From Dermacentor variabilis (Eukaryota; Arthropoda; Arachnida; Ixodida; Ixodidae), in assembly GCF_050947875.1 (NCBI RefSeq), contig NC_134570.1:226967265-227031264 (forward strand): a DNA stretch of 64,000 bases. Reading direction: 5' to 3'. Position numbers and translations under genes: made by a program. Every line of letters begins with the position of its first letter. Position 1 is the first letter of the stretch. The notes beneath the pieces are model-generated. The model was not told the DNA's origin. It saw only the letters and a list, made by a program, of their open reading frames with translations, and did no database searches. This document shows, piece after piece, positions 11,301-22,513 of the stretch.

Positions 11301-11760
11301 TCACTTAGAACTGAGGTTGAACAGCGCGAATAAGACAAGGACATGAGGAAACATATACCACTGACAAGTGCTGACTGCCAGCTGGAAGTTTATTTGAAAT
11401 TCTCCAGCCATTCTATACAATTTTTCCAGCATAGGTATGCATGCACGAGTTGCAAATACATCTGCAAAATCAACTACATCATAATCTTTCATGCAAAAAA
11501 GAAGCGTTTTCTTTTTCCGACAAGGCAAGAGAGGGAGCGCTTACACATTTATGTCGTTTTCTTCTTTTTGTAATTTAATAAGCCTCTATTATTTCTCTTT
11601 CCGTCTTACCTTTTCCTTTCCCTATGAATTTCATTTTTTTCAAATATGGGAGTGCAGGGACACTTGTTACAATGTCCTGCTAACTAACCCCCATAGCCAC
11701 TCTTTAGGTTTCTGCTGCGTTGACAAGCTGTCATTGAAACACTGTCCCGTTTGCCCTATA
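11301..11760. other. non-coding, with a possible Penelope-terminal fragment
   Basis: No gene is seen. The stretch at about 11310-11400 (GTTGAACAGCGCGAATAAGA, then ACAAGGACATGAGGAAACAT) resembles in style the ends of the Penelope-like elements at 38380-38440, which carry GCGCGAAGGACAAGGACATC. This is weak similarity by eye only. Confidence 0.3.
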
Positions 11761-12858
11761 GAGTCGCCGACCGTTTATTCGGACCTCACGGGGACTGTGG
11801 AAATGTCCGAATAAACAGGTGTCCGAAAAAGCAGATTAAGAAAAAAAAAAGAAATCCTTTATTTCCACGCACTTATTCGGGCTCGGCAGTAGGCTTGAAG
11901 AAATCGTGAATGCGCTGTTGCACGCTGTTCCGTTTACGCGTAACCAGATAAGCCTGAATCTCGGAGACGGTCGTACGGTCACTATAGGCGGCTGAAAGCA
12001 TAGTCACTGCTTGTACACGCTCCGCATGTGACGGCAGCATAGAACATGGTGCATCATCTTCCGACTCGGAGTCATGGTCCGGCGGAGCAGCAGAAACGTG
12101 ACGACTGATCTCGCCATCGTCGAGTTCTGCGCATGTCAATACAGCAGTATCAGCACCTGTGAAACTGTCAAATAGAGGGTGTCCGGAACCACAATTCAAC
12201 CACTGTGCAGGTCTCGGCAGAACATTTTCGGCATCAATAGGGAGCACATCGGAAGGCGACAAATCCTAGGCCTCCCGGCACCCGCTTGCCGGCATACCCC
12301 AGCGCAGTCTGCGTGGGCACTGTCGGTGCCATTAGACACTCGACGCGATGTTTCCGTATGCCGTGTTGCTTCACCGCAACCTCGACACAGCACAGAAAGC
12401 AAACATCACCACGCCGTCATGCCGACACCAGTCGCACAAATGAAAAACGTGGCCTCCTTGCAGCGTCGTGCATGAAGAAACAAATCAGCTGCTGGATTGT
12501 CTTGACATGGCTTACTAAGCTGAGACCGGAACTGCTGTAGCTACGAACCAGGCAGAAACGATGATGATGAGCAGGGATTTGCAGTAGCGCCACTTCGTGG
12601 GGCAGCAAGGAGGCTACATTCAAAACAAAAATGGCGTTTAGCAAGTCGAACCATGCACCGGTCAGAGTCGGTGCATGGTGCTCTCGAACGAGTTGGCTCA
12701 AGAAGTGTCCAAAAAATCAGACGAGTGGTTGCAAGGTGCCCGAACTTTCGGCAGTTGTTATACAATATGGTCTGTGGAGAGGATGGCGGTGCCACGGAGC
12801 AGACCAAATAATCGAGCATGTCCGAATTTTTGGAGTTCAAAAAATCAGTCGGCGACTG
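11761..12858 (-). mobile_element. Tigger deletion derivative (1098 bp) with TA duplications
   Basis: The left end is GAGTCGCCGACC and the reverse complement of the right end is CAGTCGCCGACT. Both are bracketed by TA, at 11759-11760 and 12859-12860. The inside retains only the 3' end of a transposase gene (minus strand, 11873-12262) and a probable 5' region (about 12540-12850) that contains AAAATGGCG, a YY1-type core, at about 12626. The DNA-binding and catalytic domains are missing, so movement would depend on an enzyme made elsewhere. An exact hairpin at about 12649-12676 (ATGCACCG paired with CGGTGCAT) lies in the 5' region. Confidence 0.85.
11873..12262 (-). pseudogene. Tigger transposase C-terminal tail only
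   Basis: A 129-codon open frame encodes an acidic stretch (HDSESEDDAP) and then the tail QQRIHDFFKP near its end. Acidic spacers followed by a short basic/aromatic xxIxDFF tail are typical of pogo/Tigger transposase C-termini; the derivative at 22514-23451 ends in QKKFTDFFF. No helix-turn-helix or DDE residues are present. The frame is intact from its internal ATG, but this is a leftover of a larger gene rather than a gene in its own right. Confidence 0.75.
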
Positions 12859-13458
12859 TATAAGTTCTTCCACAAGTCAGCAGTATCTGATAGATAACGC
12901 TGCTTTGCACTAAAATTGCATAAAATACCATCACATTACATTTGTGTGGGCACCACCATTTTTGTTTACAAAAACAGCCAAATGCCGGAAGTGATCGTGC
13001 TGGAACACGCCATCTTGTTTGTTGATTGCCCGTTTGAAACGGCACACATGCCGACATGTGACGATGGTTTTTGCACAGCTGGTGCAGTGTATGGCGAGAA
13101 AAATGCAGCAAAAACAAGAAAATCCATGTCCCATCGACGTGGAATTGTTTATGGCACTTGAGGTGGCGCTTGCAGTATGAAGTGCCGTGCATCGGTTCTT
13201 GATTGAGCAATTGTCCAGGAATACACATCGCTAGAAGAACGCTGGTTTTGGTGCCACCTGACAGGCATCGCATGCAGATTCGGCCACGGACATAGATTTG
13301 CATTAAGGGGCTGTAATCTCCATCAACTTCCTTCGGGTAAACGAGTTACAACCACTTTCGCGCTCAGCATTGGACGCGTCGGCGCCTACGGGCGACAGCA
13401 TGTCTCAGCATCCAGCCTTCGTATTACCAATGTTACGAACAAGACAACAGCTGCAATT
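12859..13458. other. unassigned 600 bp, no recognised gene
   Basis: A Cys/His-containing open frame exists on the minus strand (12845-13303), but it matches no domain I can name and overlaps the end of the Tigger derivative. It is not called as a gene. Confidence 0.5.
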
Positions 13459-13472
13459 CTGTTTCATGCACA
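13459..13472. repeat. target-site duplication, left copy, LINE copy 2
   Basis: CTGTTTCATGCACA is repeated exactly at 19354-19367 at the other end of the LINE. Confidence 0.9.
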
Positions 13473-13981
13473 CCCTGCATGGGCGTCTGCGTCAGCAGGC
13501 GTTTGGTGTGATGCGACACCACGTACCCGAGCACACGAGGGTTGGCCCCTCCTGCTTGTAGCCATGCCTGGGGAAAGGGGGATCCTGGGAGTTGAGCCGA
13601 TGCTGGGTGTTTGGACCTTTAAGGCCCCCCAGCGGAGGCAACACACCCCTTTGGCCTCTGCTTCACATAGACGGCACCTCCAGACTGACCCATGTGGAGG
13701 AAACCGGCAGTCACCTTTTCCTGTCTCTCTCTATTCTCATCTTCGTCTTTCTCTTCCACTTTTGATCTTTCCTGTCTTCTCATCTTTTCCATTCACTTCG
13801 ACTTTTCCTGGCGGCAAGGGTTAACCTGGTGTGGCTGTCCTACCTTGGGTATACCATATTGGGTTATAGTAACGGCATACTGCTGGCGCTGTGCAGACTT
13901 GTTTACATGTTCTGCCACCTCCCCTTGTTGGGCTCCGTGGTGGGTGGCAGACACCGTTGCCTAACAACTCACTTTTTTTCC

Positions 13982-15157
13982 ATGGGATCCTCGAACCCGT
14001 TTTCACCCGATCGTGCCTCGAAAAGGGTACGCACCTAAGCAACCTCTCTATTCATTCCCAAAAACAAAGAAACTTTTCCGAAATTCCACGTCCTTCACTG
14101 CGAACAATTATCTGCAAAAGCTAGAACAATTTCATCATTTCTTGTGGCCAAGTGCCTAAAGGAGACCATTGGAGCTGGCTATAAGGTAACAAAGATGGCA
14201 AGTGGGGATTTGCACCTCGAACTAAAAGACAAGGAACAGTACAACAGACTCGCACACCTCGTAGCCTTTGGTAACATCCTTGTTTCTGTGAGTGCACATC
14301 GAACCTTGAACACAGTAAAAGGCATAGTATCAGATGAAGACCTAATCACATTTAATGAAGAAGAACTCCTGGATGGATGGAAGGACCAAGGTGCAGCGCA
14401 TCAAAATCAGACGAAATGACAATGAAATCCCAACAAAGCATTTAATACTCACTTTCAGCTGAACTACTCTACCCAAGACTCTTGAAACCGGCTATGTAAA
14501 ACTTCATGTTCGACCCTACATTCCGAACCCGCGACGTTGCTTCAGATGTCAGAGATTTGGTCACGCATCGCAGAGCTGCCGAGGACAGCTTATGTGCACA
14601 AAGTGCGGCACAACCGGTCACTCTGCTGAAGACTGCAATAATGAGGTACATTGTGTGAACTGCGACGGCAGTCACCCTGCATACTCTAGAGCTTGTCCAG
14701 CCTGGAAGAAAGAAAAGGAAATAATTACTGTAAGGAGAACATAACATTGCGTGAAGCACAACAAAGGGTTTCCTCGTTATTTTCACTGAAAACAACTTTC
14801 GCTGAAGTGGTGCAACGGGGGGGCGGCACCACAACAGCCTCTGGTGGCAGCCCGGACCACACCTAGCATGCCGAGGCTAGCGCCACCCGCCCCTACAGTG
14901 GGGCAGCCAGCGCTGCCCTGCCATCTCTCAAACTGTCCACACCAGTGGCCTCTTCAAGCTCCGGCAGCAGCCAGGGCACCGCAGAGGCCACAAGGGCCTT
15001 GTCGACCTCCAGCCCGGCGGGGACAAAGACTTCGTCGCTTAAGATGAAGTCTATGCGACGTACACATCGCTCTCTGGGGCGGGTGTCCAGTGCCTCGCAA
15101 GAGGCTATGGACATCAGTCCAAGCCGAACGGCGCAGATAGCGTCGAAGGAGCGGTGA
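13982..15157 (+). pseudogene. LINE copy 2 ORF1, gag-like zinc-knuckle protein
   Basis: This copy of the RNA-binding ORF1 begins at ATG 13982 (MGSSNPFSPD) and is broken early by a stop and frameshifts. The conserved block GAGYKVTKMASGDLHLELKD is in frame at about 14170-14230, followed by GIVSDEDLITFNEEELLDGW. After further shifts the zinc knuckles can be read near 14530-14700 (CFRCQRFGHASQSC, CTKCGTTGHSAEDC, CVNCDGSHPAYSRAC). The Ala/Pro/Ser-rich tail ends at TGA 15155-15157. The tail differs more from copy 1 than the zinc knuckles do. Confidence 0.82.
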
Positions 15158-15274
15158 GGTTCTCTTGACTGCTCCAAAAAAGACAAAACACCACTTACAG
15201 GGCCTAGCAAAGGCTCTGTAAAGTAATGTCACTCTCCTCCCTGTTGAGACACACAGCACAATTTTTTTTTTAAC

Positions 15275-18200
15275 ATGTACGACATCATACAGTGGAATGT
15301 TGGAGGACTATTAAGAAACCTAGATGACGTCCAAGAAATTCTCTAAGTTTAAACCTAAAGTGCTGTGTGTGCAAGAAACCCACCTAACTTCCAAGCACAC
15401 TAACTTCCTCCGACAATACATTATTTTCCGGAAAGACAGCGAGGATGCTGTCGCATCATCTGGCGGTGTAGCCACTATTGCTGACAGAAGTGTAGCGTGT
15501 CAGCATTTGAAGCTCCAAACGGCCCTTGAGGCCGTGGCCGTTCGAGCCGTACTTTTAAATAAACTCATTACCATCTGCTCTTTGTATATACCACCACATT
15601 ATCAGATTCACAGACGCTACTTAGAATCACTAATAGATGAGCTCCCAGAGCCCTATCTGATTCTCGGTGATTTTAATGCACACAGTAGTTTGTGGGGCGA
15701 TTCATGCTGTGATGCATGAGGTTGCGCCATTGAACAGGTGCTTTTTTCCTCCGGAACATGTCTCTTGAATACGAAAGGAGCCTGCGTATTTTAACCTGGC
15801 CAACAAGTCATACTCTGCCATAAACCTTAGCATTTTATCGCCGACGCTTCTACCCTATTTTAAACGAAATGTGCATAACTACCCGTATGGGAGTGACCAC
15901 TTCCCAATAATCCTAACTACGCCGAAACAAGATCAACTTTCCCCGCAGATCCCTCAGTGGAAGGTTGACTCAGCCGATTGGGAACGGTACCGAACTCTTA
16001 CACACATGACTTGGACTGAGATGTCCGGTATAACCGTAGATGATGCTGTTGCATTTTTTACAGCTTTTATACTTGATGCCACCTGTAAGTGTATTACTCA
16101 AGCGAGCGGCATGGGTTCCAAGCGGCATGTTCTCTGGTGGAACGATGCATGCAGGTAAGCACGGAGAAACCAGAACAAGGCGTGGGCCCTGCTTCGCGAT
16201 TCTCCAACAGCAGAAAACCTGAAAAACCTTAAACATGTCGAAACCCAGGCAAGAAGTAGGCGTCAAAAAGCAAGACGAGAGAGTTGGGCGAAGTTTATAT
16301 CAAGCATCCACTCGTACACAGATGAGAGAAAAGTCTGGAATAGAGCAAAGAAAGTTAATGGGCAACAAACGTATTCTCTGCCTTTAGTAAATAGCCACAG
16401 AGAAAGCCTGGAAGATCAAGCCGACTTTCTTGGTCCACATTTTGAACATATATCCAGCTCCTCACACTACTCCGAAACCTTCCTAAAGTACAAAACGCGA
16501 ATAGAGAAGCAAAAGTTAGAGAGGAAATGTGCAAAAAGTGCGGCGTACAACGAACCATTCTGCATAGCAGAACTGCAGGCAGCAGTGAACTGTTGTAACA
16601 GACCCGCCCCAGGTTCAGACCCCGTATAATATGAGATGTTGAAACAACTATCCTCCGAAACACAAAAAACCCTCCTTTCCCTCTACAATGTTATATGGTT
16701 TTCCGGCGAGATCCCCTCTGTTTGGAAGGAGGCTATTTTAATTCCAATTCTGAATCACGGAAAGGATTCTTCTTTTGCATCAAGTTACAGACCTATAGCA
16801 CTAACAATTTGCCTCTGCAAATAATTTGAAAAAATGATTAACTGTCGCCTACTATACTTCCTCGAATCAAACAAATTGCTCAACCCATACAGGTGCAGGT
16901 TTCGGTAGAGTCGATCCACCACTGGCCATCTCATATATATCGAGGCACATATCCGCGAAGCTTTTGTTCCTAAGCAGTTTTTCTTATCTGTATTCCTTGA
17001 CATGGAGAAAGCCTATGATACTACGTGGCGGTTCGGGATATTGAGAGACCACTCACACTTAGGTATACGTGGTAATATATTCAATGTTATCGAAAGTTAT
17101 CTGTCTAATCACAGATTCCGTGTTCGAGTGGGCAATGTTTTGTCACGGAAATTTGTACAGGAAACTGGAGTGCCGCAGGAAGGGGTTCTCAGCTGCACGC
17201 TCTTTATAGTAAAAATGAATTCTCTTCGTCTACACATACCACATAACATCTTCTATTCAACATATGTTGACGATGTGCAGATAGGATTTCAGTCAAGTTT
17301 TCTCGCAATCTGTGAGCAACAGGTCCAGCTTGGTCTTAACAAGGTCTCCAAAAGGGCTGATGAGAACGGGTTCAGACTGAACCCACTAAGATGCACCTGT
17401 GTCATTTTCTCTAAAAAAAGAGGCCTGCACCCTGATCCTGAAATTGTGTTGCATGGTGAGTGTCTGCCTGTAAACAGTGAACATAAATTTTTAGGGATAA
17501 TTTTAGACGTGATATTAACCTTTGTACAGCACATAAAGTATCTTAAGAACAAATGTATGAAAACAATGAATATCTTAAAGGTGCTGTCACGCACAACCTG
17601 GGGCAGTGATAGAAAATACCTCATGACCTTGTATAAAAGCCCCATACGCACACGACTAGACTATGGAGCCATAGTTTACCAGTCGGCTACTCCAACTGCT
17701 CTAAAGATGCTAGACCCTGTCCACCACTTAGGAATTCGCATGTCCACAGGCGCCTTTAGAACAAGCCCAGTGGAAAGCCTGTACATTGAATCGGATGAAT
17801 GGTCACTTCAACTGCAGAGAACATATTCGTCTTTCACATATTTTCTGAGAGTGAATGCAAACAGTCAGCACCCCGCGTATTGCACCATAAACGACTTGTC
17901 CAGTTGTCAACTTTTTCGCAACCGGCCCACAGTGGCACAACCTTTCTCACTGCATGTTAGAGACATAACTGAAGAAACAAGGGTCCCACTGCTTGAATAC
18001 CACCTTATGTCCCCTGCTATACGGCCCCCGCCGTGGCAGTGGCAACCAATAGACTGATACATCTTTCGTAGCCGTTACAAAGCGCGCGCCTGTCACGCAT
18101 ATACGAATGTACTTCCTCGAATGACAGCACAAATACTCCTCTCCTGAATTCTTTACAGACTCATCGAAGTGTAATTCTGGCGTATCTTAGGCCGTGGTCG

Positions 18201-18991
18201 GTCGATCCTTCTTGGATGCCGGTGTTCTGCACCCTAACGCAGGTATTCTCACAGCAGAGGCCTACGCGATATTGGCTGCCGTTTAACATGTTAAAGAATT
18301 TAATATCACAAAGACAGTTATATACACAGACTCTTTGAATGTCGTAAATGCTTTGAAAACTATCAAGATATATAAAAACCCTGTGATTCTATCTCTTTAC
18401 TCAGCATTACTAACGACCTATGCGTCCAAGCAGCATATCGTCATATGCTGGCTGCCGAGGCACCGAGAGATAGACGGAAACGTGTTGGTTAACGAGCTAG
18501 CCACATCCGTCCACACGAATGGCTCCAACACTTCCACGACGGTCCCTGTAATGGACCTCAAGCCCTCAGTAAGAAAAAAGCTAAGGGCTTTCTGGCAGCG
18601 CTTGTGGGACAAAGAAACAGAAAATAAACTACATGTTATCAAGCCGTGTCTTGGCAAATGGCCGCCGGTATCAAAGAACCGCCATACAGAAGTAGCACTT
18701 TGCAGACTTAGGATAGGGCACACATAAAGCATGCACGCATACCTCTTGTCCGGTGGCGATCCACCCACGTGTGATAAATGTGGTGAGCCACTTACCATGC
18801 TTCACATCCTGCTGCAATGCACTGAATTAGACGCTCATAGGAAAAAGCATTTTTCATTACCACACCGGCAACAAATTCCACTTCATCCTCTAATGATCAT
18901 AGGTGTAGAACCTCTCTTTAAATATCAATCCGTGTTCGAATTTTTAAGAGATGTACATAGTTTTCATGTTATAGCACAAGGAAATCCGTAG
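15275..18991 (+). pseudogene. LINE copy 2 ORF2: endonuclease, reverse transcriptase, RNase H
   Basis: From ATG 15275 (MYDIIQWNVGGLLRNLDD) the order is the same as in copy 1. The APE endonuclease has VLCVQETHL and GDFNAHSSLWGDS. The RT has WKEAILIPI, SYRPIAL, FLDMEKAYDTTWRFG, TGVPQEGVLSC and the catalytic YVDD near 17268. RNase H begins EFFTDSSK near 18147 and includes YTDSLNVVNA. A Cys/His motif, CDKCGEPLTMLHILLQC, lies near 18775. The RT-thumb region is complete here (17490-17590) where copy 1 has a deletion. Stops include TGA 15717-15719, a TAG near 16905 and a TAA near 18284. Copy 2 has CGA at 15543-15545 where copy 1 has TGA. Confidence 0.92.
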
Positions 18992-19353
18992 GACGGCCTC
19001 TTAACTGAGGTTTCTGCTGCGGTAGCAGCATTAGAAGAAAGCATTTGCTCCCAGCCTTTGGGCTCAAAGGCCTCCAGGAGGCATAGGTGCTATTTCTATA
19101 TTCTTGCATTTTAGCCCCATGATCACTTATCACGCGTACTATATCTATAGACCACTACATGTATCACTATCACAATTTTATACTATATATTATTTTACAC
19201 TTCCATGACACTGATTGACTTTAGGCCACTTTACAGCCATGTTACATCCCATCATCGCAACTCACAAATCAGCGCTTAACACAACATTATCAGCCATGGC
19301 GCTCTTTGGCCATACCTGGCCCTTGCGCCACTAAACAACACACATCCATCCAT

Positions 19354-19367
19354 CTGTTTCATGCACA
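19354..19367. repeat. target-site duplication, right copy, LINE copy 2
   Basis: An exact match to 13459-13472, directly after the ATCC tail. Confidence 0.9.
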
Positions 19368-19888
19368 GGTTGTGACACTGAATAAACAAATAAAAAGCAA
19401 ATATTCCTGAGAGGTGAGTGCACTGTCCTTGTCTGCTTGCACTGAAATGCGCTCGAAGTTCCCAATGCACAGCAGTGCTGTATGTTTTTATCTTTGTCAT
19501 TATCTTTATCTCCCACTGCTTTTTGTGTGGGATTTTTATGTTTCGCAGGATCTCTTCTTCAGCTTGGGAAATTAAGCACACTACCAATTGAATCTTGCTG
19601 AGGGCATACCAGTTCAATGTTTCTCATAATTGTCTGAAATTGACATGAATTAGGACAGAATTCATGAGTTATATAAATAATTGTTATTACCTAATTTAAT
19701 TTGTCATCAAAACTGATAGCTTATTGAATAAACTGAGACTAATGTATGCATGTTTGCATAAAATGATCCATCTTTTTTCAGTATGTTAGCTGGAATAGCC
19801 TGTGTAATGATTAATTTATGTCTCATGTCCCCCGAATCCTGCTGTGATGATCCACTGATGTGCTTGTGATGACTCGCACCTGTTGCAG
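19368..19888. other. AT-rich DNA ending in a 3' splice site; probable intron
   Basis: The stretch is AT-rich and non-coding up to CACCTGTTGCAG at 19877-19888. Its composition changes sharply to GC-rich at 19889, as expected for an intron/exon boundary. Stops occur in the frame of the following exon just upstream of this site, so that frame cannot extend leftward without splicing. Confidence 0.55.
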
Positions 19889-20050
19889 ACACTGGAGGCT
19901 GAGCCTGAGGCCGTGTCTGGCTGCCCTGCGCTAAGGCAGCTACTGCACAACCTGCACGGCGGAAGTGGTGCCGGCGATGCAGGCACACCCCACCAGAGCC
20001 CGCCATCTGGTGGCAGCCAAGCCAACCGCAAGATGCCCACCGCTCTCTAG
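19889..20050 (+). CDS. terminal coding exon of an unidentified host gene
   Basis: After the AG at 19887-19888 a GC-rich frame runs 53 codons to TAG at 20048-20050. It begins TLEAEPEAVSGCPALRQLL and ends NRKMPTAL. Features: an acidic start, then LRQLL, which fits the LxxLL motif used by proteins that bind nuclear receptors and by other helical co-regulators, then a Gly/Ser/Pro/His-rich tail (HGGSGAGDAG, HQSPPSGGSQ). It does not resemble any mobile-element protein in the window. Upstream exons are not visible: the preceding 6 kb is the LINE and its target DNA, so the previous exon would have to lie further left. The parent protein is unknown to me, and function should not be inferred from one short motif. 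Confidence 0.55.
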   Translation, partial: TLEAEPEAVSGCPALRQLLHNLHGGSGAGDAGTPHQSPPSGGSQANRKMPTAL

Positions 20051-20899
20051 CATTGCCAATTTACACAGGCTGTGAGTATGCTAGAAGCAACTTTAGATGC
20101 ATCGCGGTGAAGCTGACTTTAGGGAACTGGCCGTCGTGCAACCCATATTCTAGCACTTTCAACACGTATTCTTACTCATTTTTCCTTTTGCTGAAAAATT
20201 GGGTCTGCATTAGAGTTTTACTTTCTTTTAGGAGCTTTAATGTAATTTCTGTGTTAGTTATCTGCTTTGGACATGTACAAAGTGGGTACGTGTTGTGTTC
20301 AGCGGCGTTTAGAATCTGGAAAATACTGCCAAATGAATCGGGCACTTTTGGTGCTTTTTCTGCTTCTTGTTTAATTCAACCCGCCGGATAATTCTATCAG
20401 TTTTGTCGTTCCTGTCAGGGACAAAGTAACGCATGTCGACTGTAGTTGCCGACAATGCACAAACTGCAGGACAAGCCAATGCAAGCCACTAAGTCATAAG
20501 GACTGCATTTGCAATTTATGCAACTTGTTGTGCAACTTTTTTTATCAGATATACATTGTTTTATTGATTTATGTGTTAAGTAGCGACACAGTCAGGGTAA
20601 CTCTTTCAAGCAGCTTCAAGTGGGGCCCACTACACCCTTAATGTTTGCACCAACGAGGGCACAGTGAAGCACGACAATGACTTGCAAAGAATTGCATGAT
20701 TGTTTGGCTGCTTGGCTGACTTTTGTTATGTTGAAGATTCGGTGGATGCATTGACTTTACTTCCATCTCTCTGTAACAACAGCGTCAGAATGATCAAGAT
20801 ACAAGCCACGATTTTGTAGTGATGCCTTCCACTTGATGTCGTGTCTATGTTACTCGTATCACCCACTGTTCATGGCCAGCTGACCCCACTGATAATGCA
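20051..20899. other. AT-rich DNA after the exon, possible 3' UTR
   Basis: No coding sequence is recognised and I saw no obvious AATAAA signal in this stretch. It would be the 3' UTR of the gene ending at 20050 if that exon is real. It runs into a decayed gypsy gag. Confidence 0.4.
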
Positions 20900-21760
20900 T
20901 GAGGCACATTGCTTTTACCACTCATATAGACGGCACTAAAGACAAACACAGAGATGCCCGCAACTTCATCAGTAATCACAAGCATCACTGTCCACCCCCT
21001 TCTCATTCAACGACCAAAGTCAATGGCCAGCATATCTACTTCAATTTGGGACTATGCATTCACGTCAGATCTTACCACCACTTCAGAGGAAACCAAGGTT
21101 TGCTCACTTCTGTACCACTTTGGTACTCAAGCATGGGTTATTCTTGCTTCCTTCATGACAGATGCAGAGGCCTGCTGCTCCTTCATACCTTCAGAGGCAC
21201 TCAGAGGCCACTTTGTGCATCCGGTCAATGAAGTGTACAAACCTAGCTGGTTCCACCAACATACACAGATGCCTGGCAAAATGTAGATACCTTCTATGCC
21301 ACGCTCTGGGACATGCTAAAAAAGTGCAAATACTCGTCAGCAGCACTCGAAGTACGCTTCACATGACACCGACATGCCACCAGCCTGCTCGACACATGCT
21401 TGTTAGACCAGCTTCGTCAAAACCCAAGACTAATAACACTCGAGCATACTCATTGAAGCTAGACAGAATGAAGATGCCAAAAATGGGGGGGGGGGGAAAG
21501 AAAAAGACAGAGCGGAAGCTTGAAGCTGGGCTCTTGTCAGTGTTGATGCCGTGTCATGGAAGCAAACGAAAATGAAGACTTTGTGGTTTTGGAAAACTTT
21601 GAAAAGAGAGAACCAGCACTGTGACATGCCTCAAGGTGGGCCGATGGGCTTGTGCGGTTACTGTGGCAGTGAACAGCATTCATGCTTCATTTGTCCTGCT
21701 CGAAGAGCCACTAGCAGCTGCGCTCATGTCGTGTTTCTTTCTCATCCCTTGATTATTGCG
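20900..21760 (+). pseudogene. Ty3/gypsy gag remnant, first part
   Basis: Pieces of a gag protein can be read in shifting frames. Near 21088-21140 KVCSLLYHFGTQAWVILASF resembles the gypsy gag block that begins with a Leu-Leu-Tyr and a Gly two to three residues later. Near 21270-21310 VDTFYATLWDMLKKCKYSS matches the VDxFxxxLxxLxxxCxY block. Near 21654 CGYCGSEQHSCFIC is a perfect CX2CX4HX4C zinc knuckle followed by PARRAT, a common gypsy gag context. A 12-base G run at 21485-21496 lies within it. The gag is interrupted at about 21777 by a SINE and resumes at about 23812. Confidence 0.68.
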
Positions 21761-22513
21761 CTGTCCTTCATCAGTACCCGCCGTGGTTGCTTAGTGGTTA
21801 TGGTGTTGGGCTGCTAAGCACGGGGTCACGGGATTGGATCCCGGCCATGATGGCCGCATTTCAATAGGGGTGAAATGCGAAAACACCCATGTACTTAGAT
21901 TTACGTGCGCATTAACCCTTTGAGGGTCAATTTTTTTCGCCATATGCGACCGCACAGGATAGATATTTTTTTATTGCAAATTCCAATTCTTCTGAGGGAC
22001 CTATTTCGTAAAAAAATTACCTTAATTTTTCTAGGATGGCCGTAAAGTGAGAAAAAAATATTTTGCAGTGGTATATATGTGCTGTTTATTCGTGAATAAC
22101 AAGAATAAAAAAAGGAATAAAGTGTCAAATGTTCCTGCTCTTACACTAATATTTACGTCCATAGCGTAATCAAACTGGGTAGGTGAGCGCACTAAGAAAA
22201 CTGTGGTTGTGTGCCCATCAAAAAAGCAAAACGTGTGACAAACTTCCGCTAATCTTTCATCTTATTGCCAACCAGAGGCAGTTAGTTTTTGCGTCTCCAA
22301 AAAAAAGAAAAGAAAAGGAAACGCATGCACGGTGACATCCTCCCTATGAGCACCCCTGTTAGCACTAAACGAGCGAGAAACAGCCGGTCGCCCTTTGAGC
22401 AATTAGTAATGACATAGCCATCAGTTCTGCGAGCACAAGAAGCCGAAACCACCCACGGAACAAAACCTAAACCGCCGCCCGCACACGCGCACACCAGTGT
22501 GCGAGCGGCAGTA

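Larger units (their letters stand above)
13473..19353 (+). mobile_element. LINE copy 2: same family as copy 1, full length
   Basis: The element starts CCCTGCATGGGCGTCTGCG, almost the same as copy 1 at 4505, and shares its order: GC-rich 5' UTR, pyrimidine tract, ORF1, ORF2 and 3' UTR. The 3' UTR ends TGGCCATACCTGGCCCTTGC and is followed by a short ATCC tail rather than copy 1's ATTC tail. Perfect 14-bp target duplications flank it, so the two copies are independent insertions and not a tandem duplication. Multiple stops and frameshifts inactivate it. Confidence 0.93.

Noticed and set aside
12845..13303. Cys/His-containing minus-strand frame, possibly a piggyBac C-terminal zinc domain
   Set aside because: Cysteine spacing does not fit a known domain well, and the frame overlaps a Tigger end.
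19707..20040. Minus-strand open frames of 74-99 codons over the candidate exon
   Set aside because: They are antisense to the GC-rich exon frame; openness is explained by composition.
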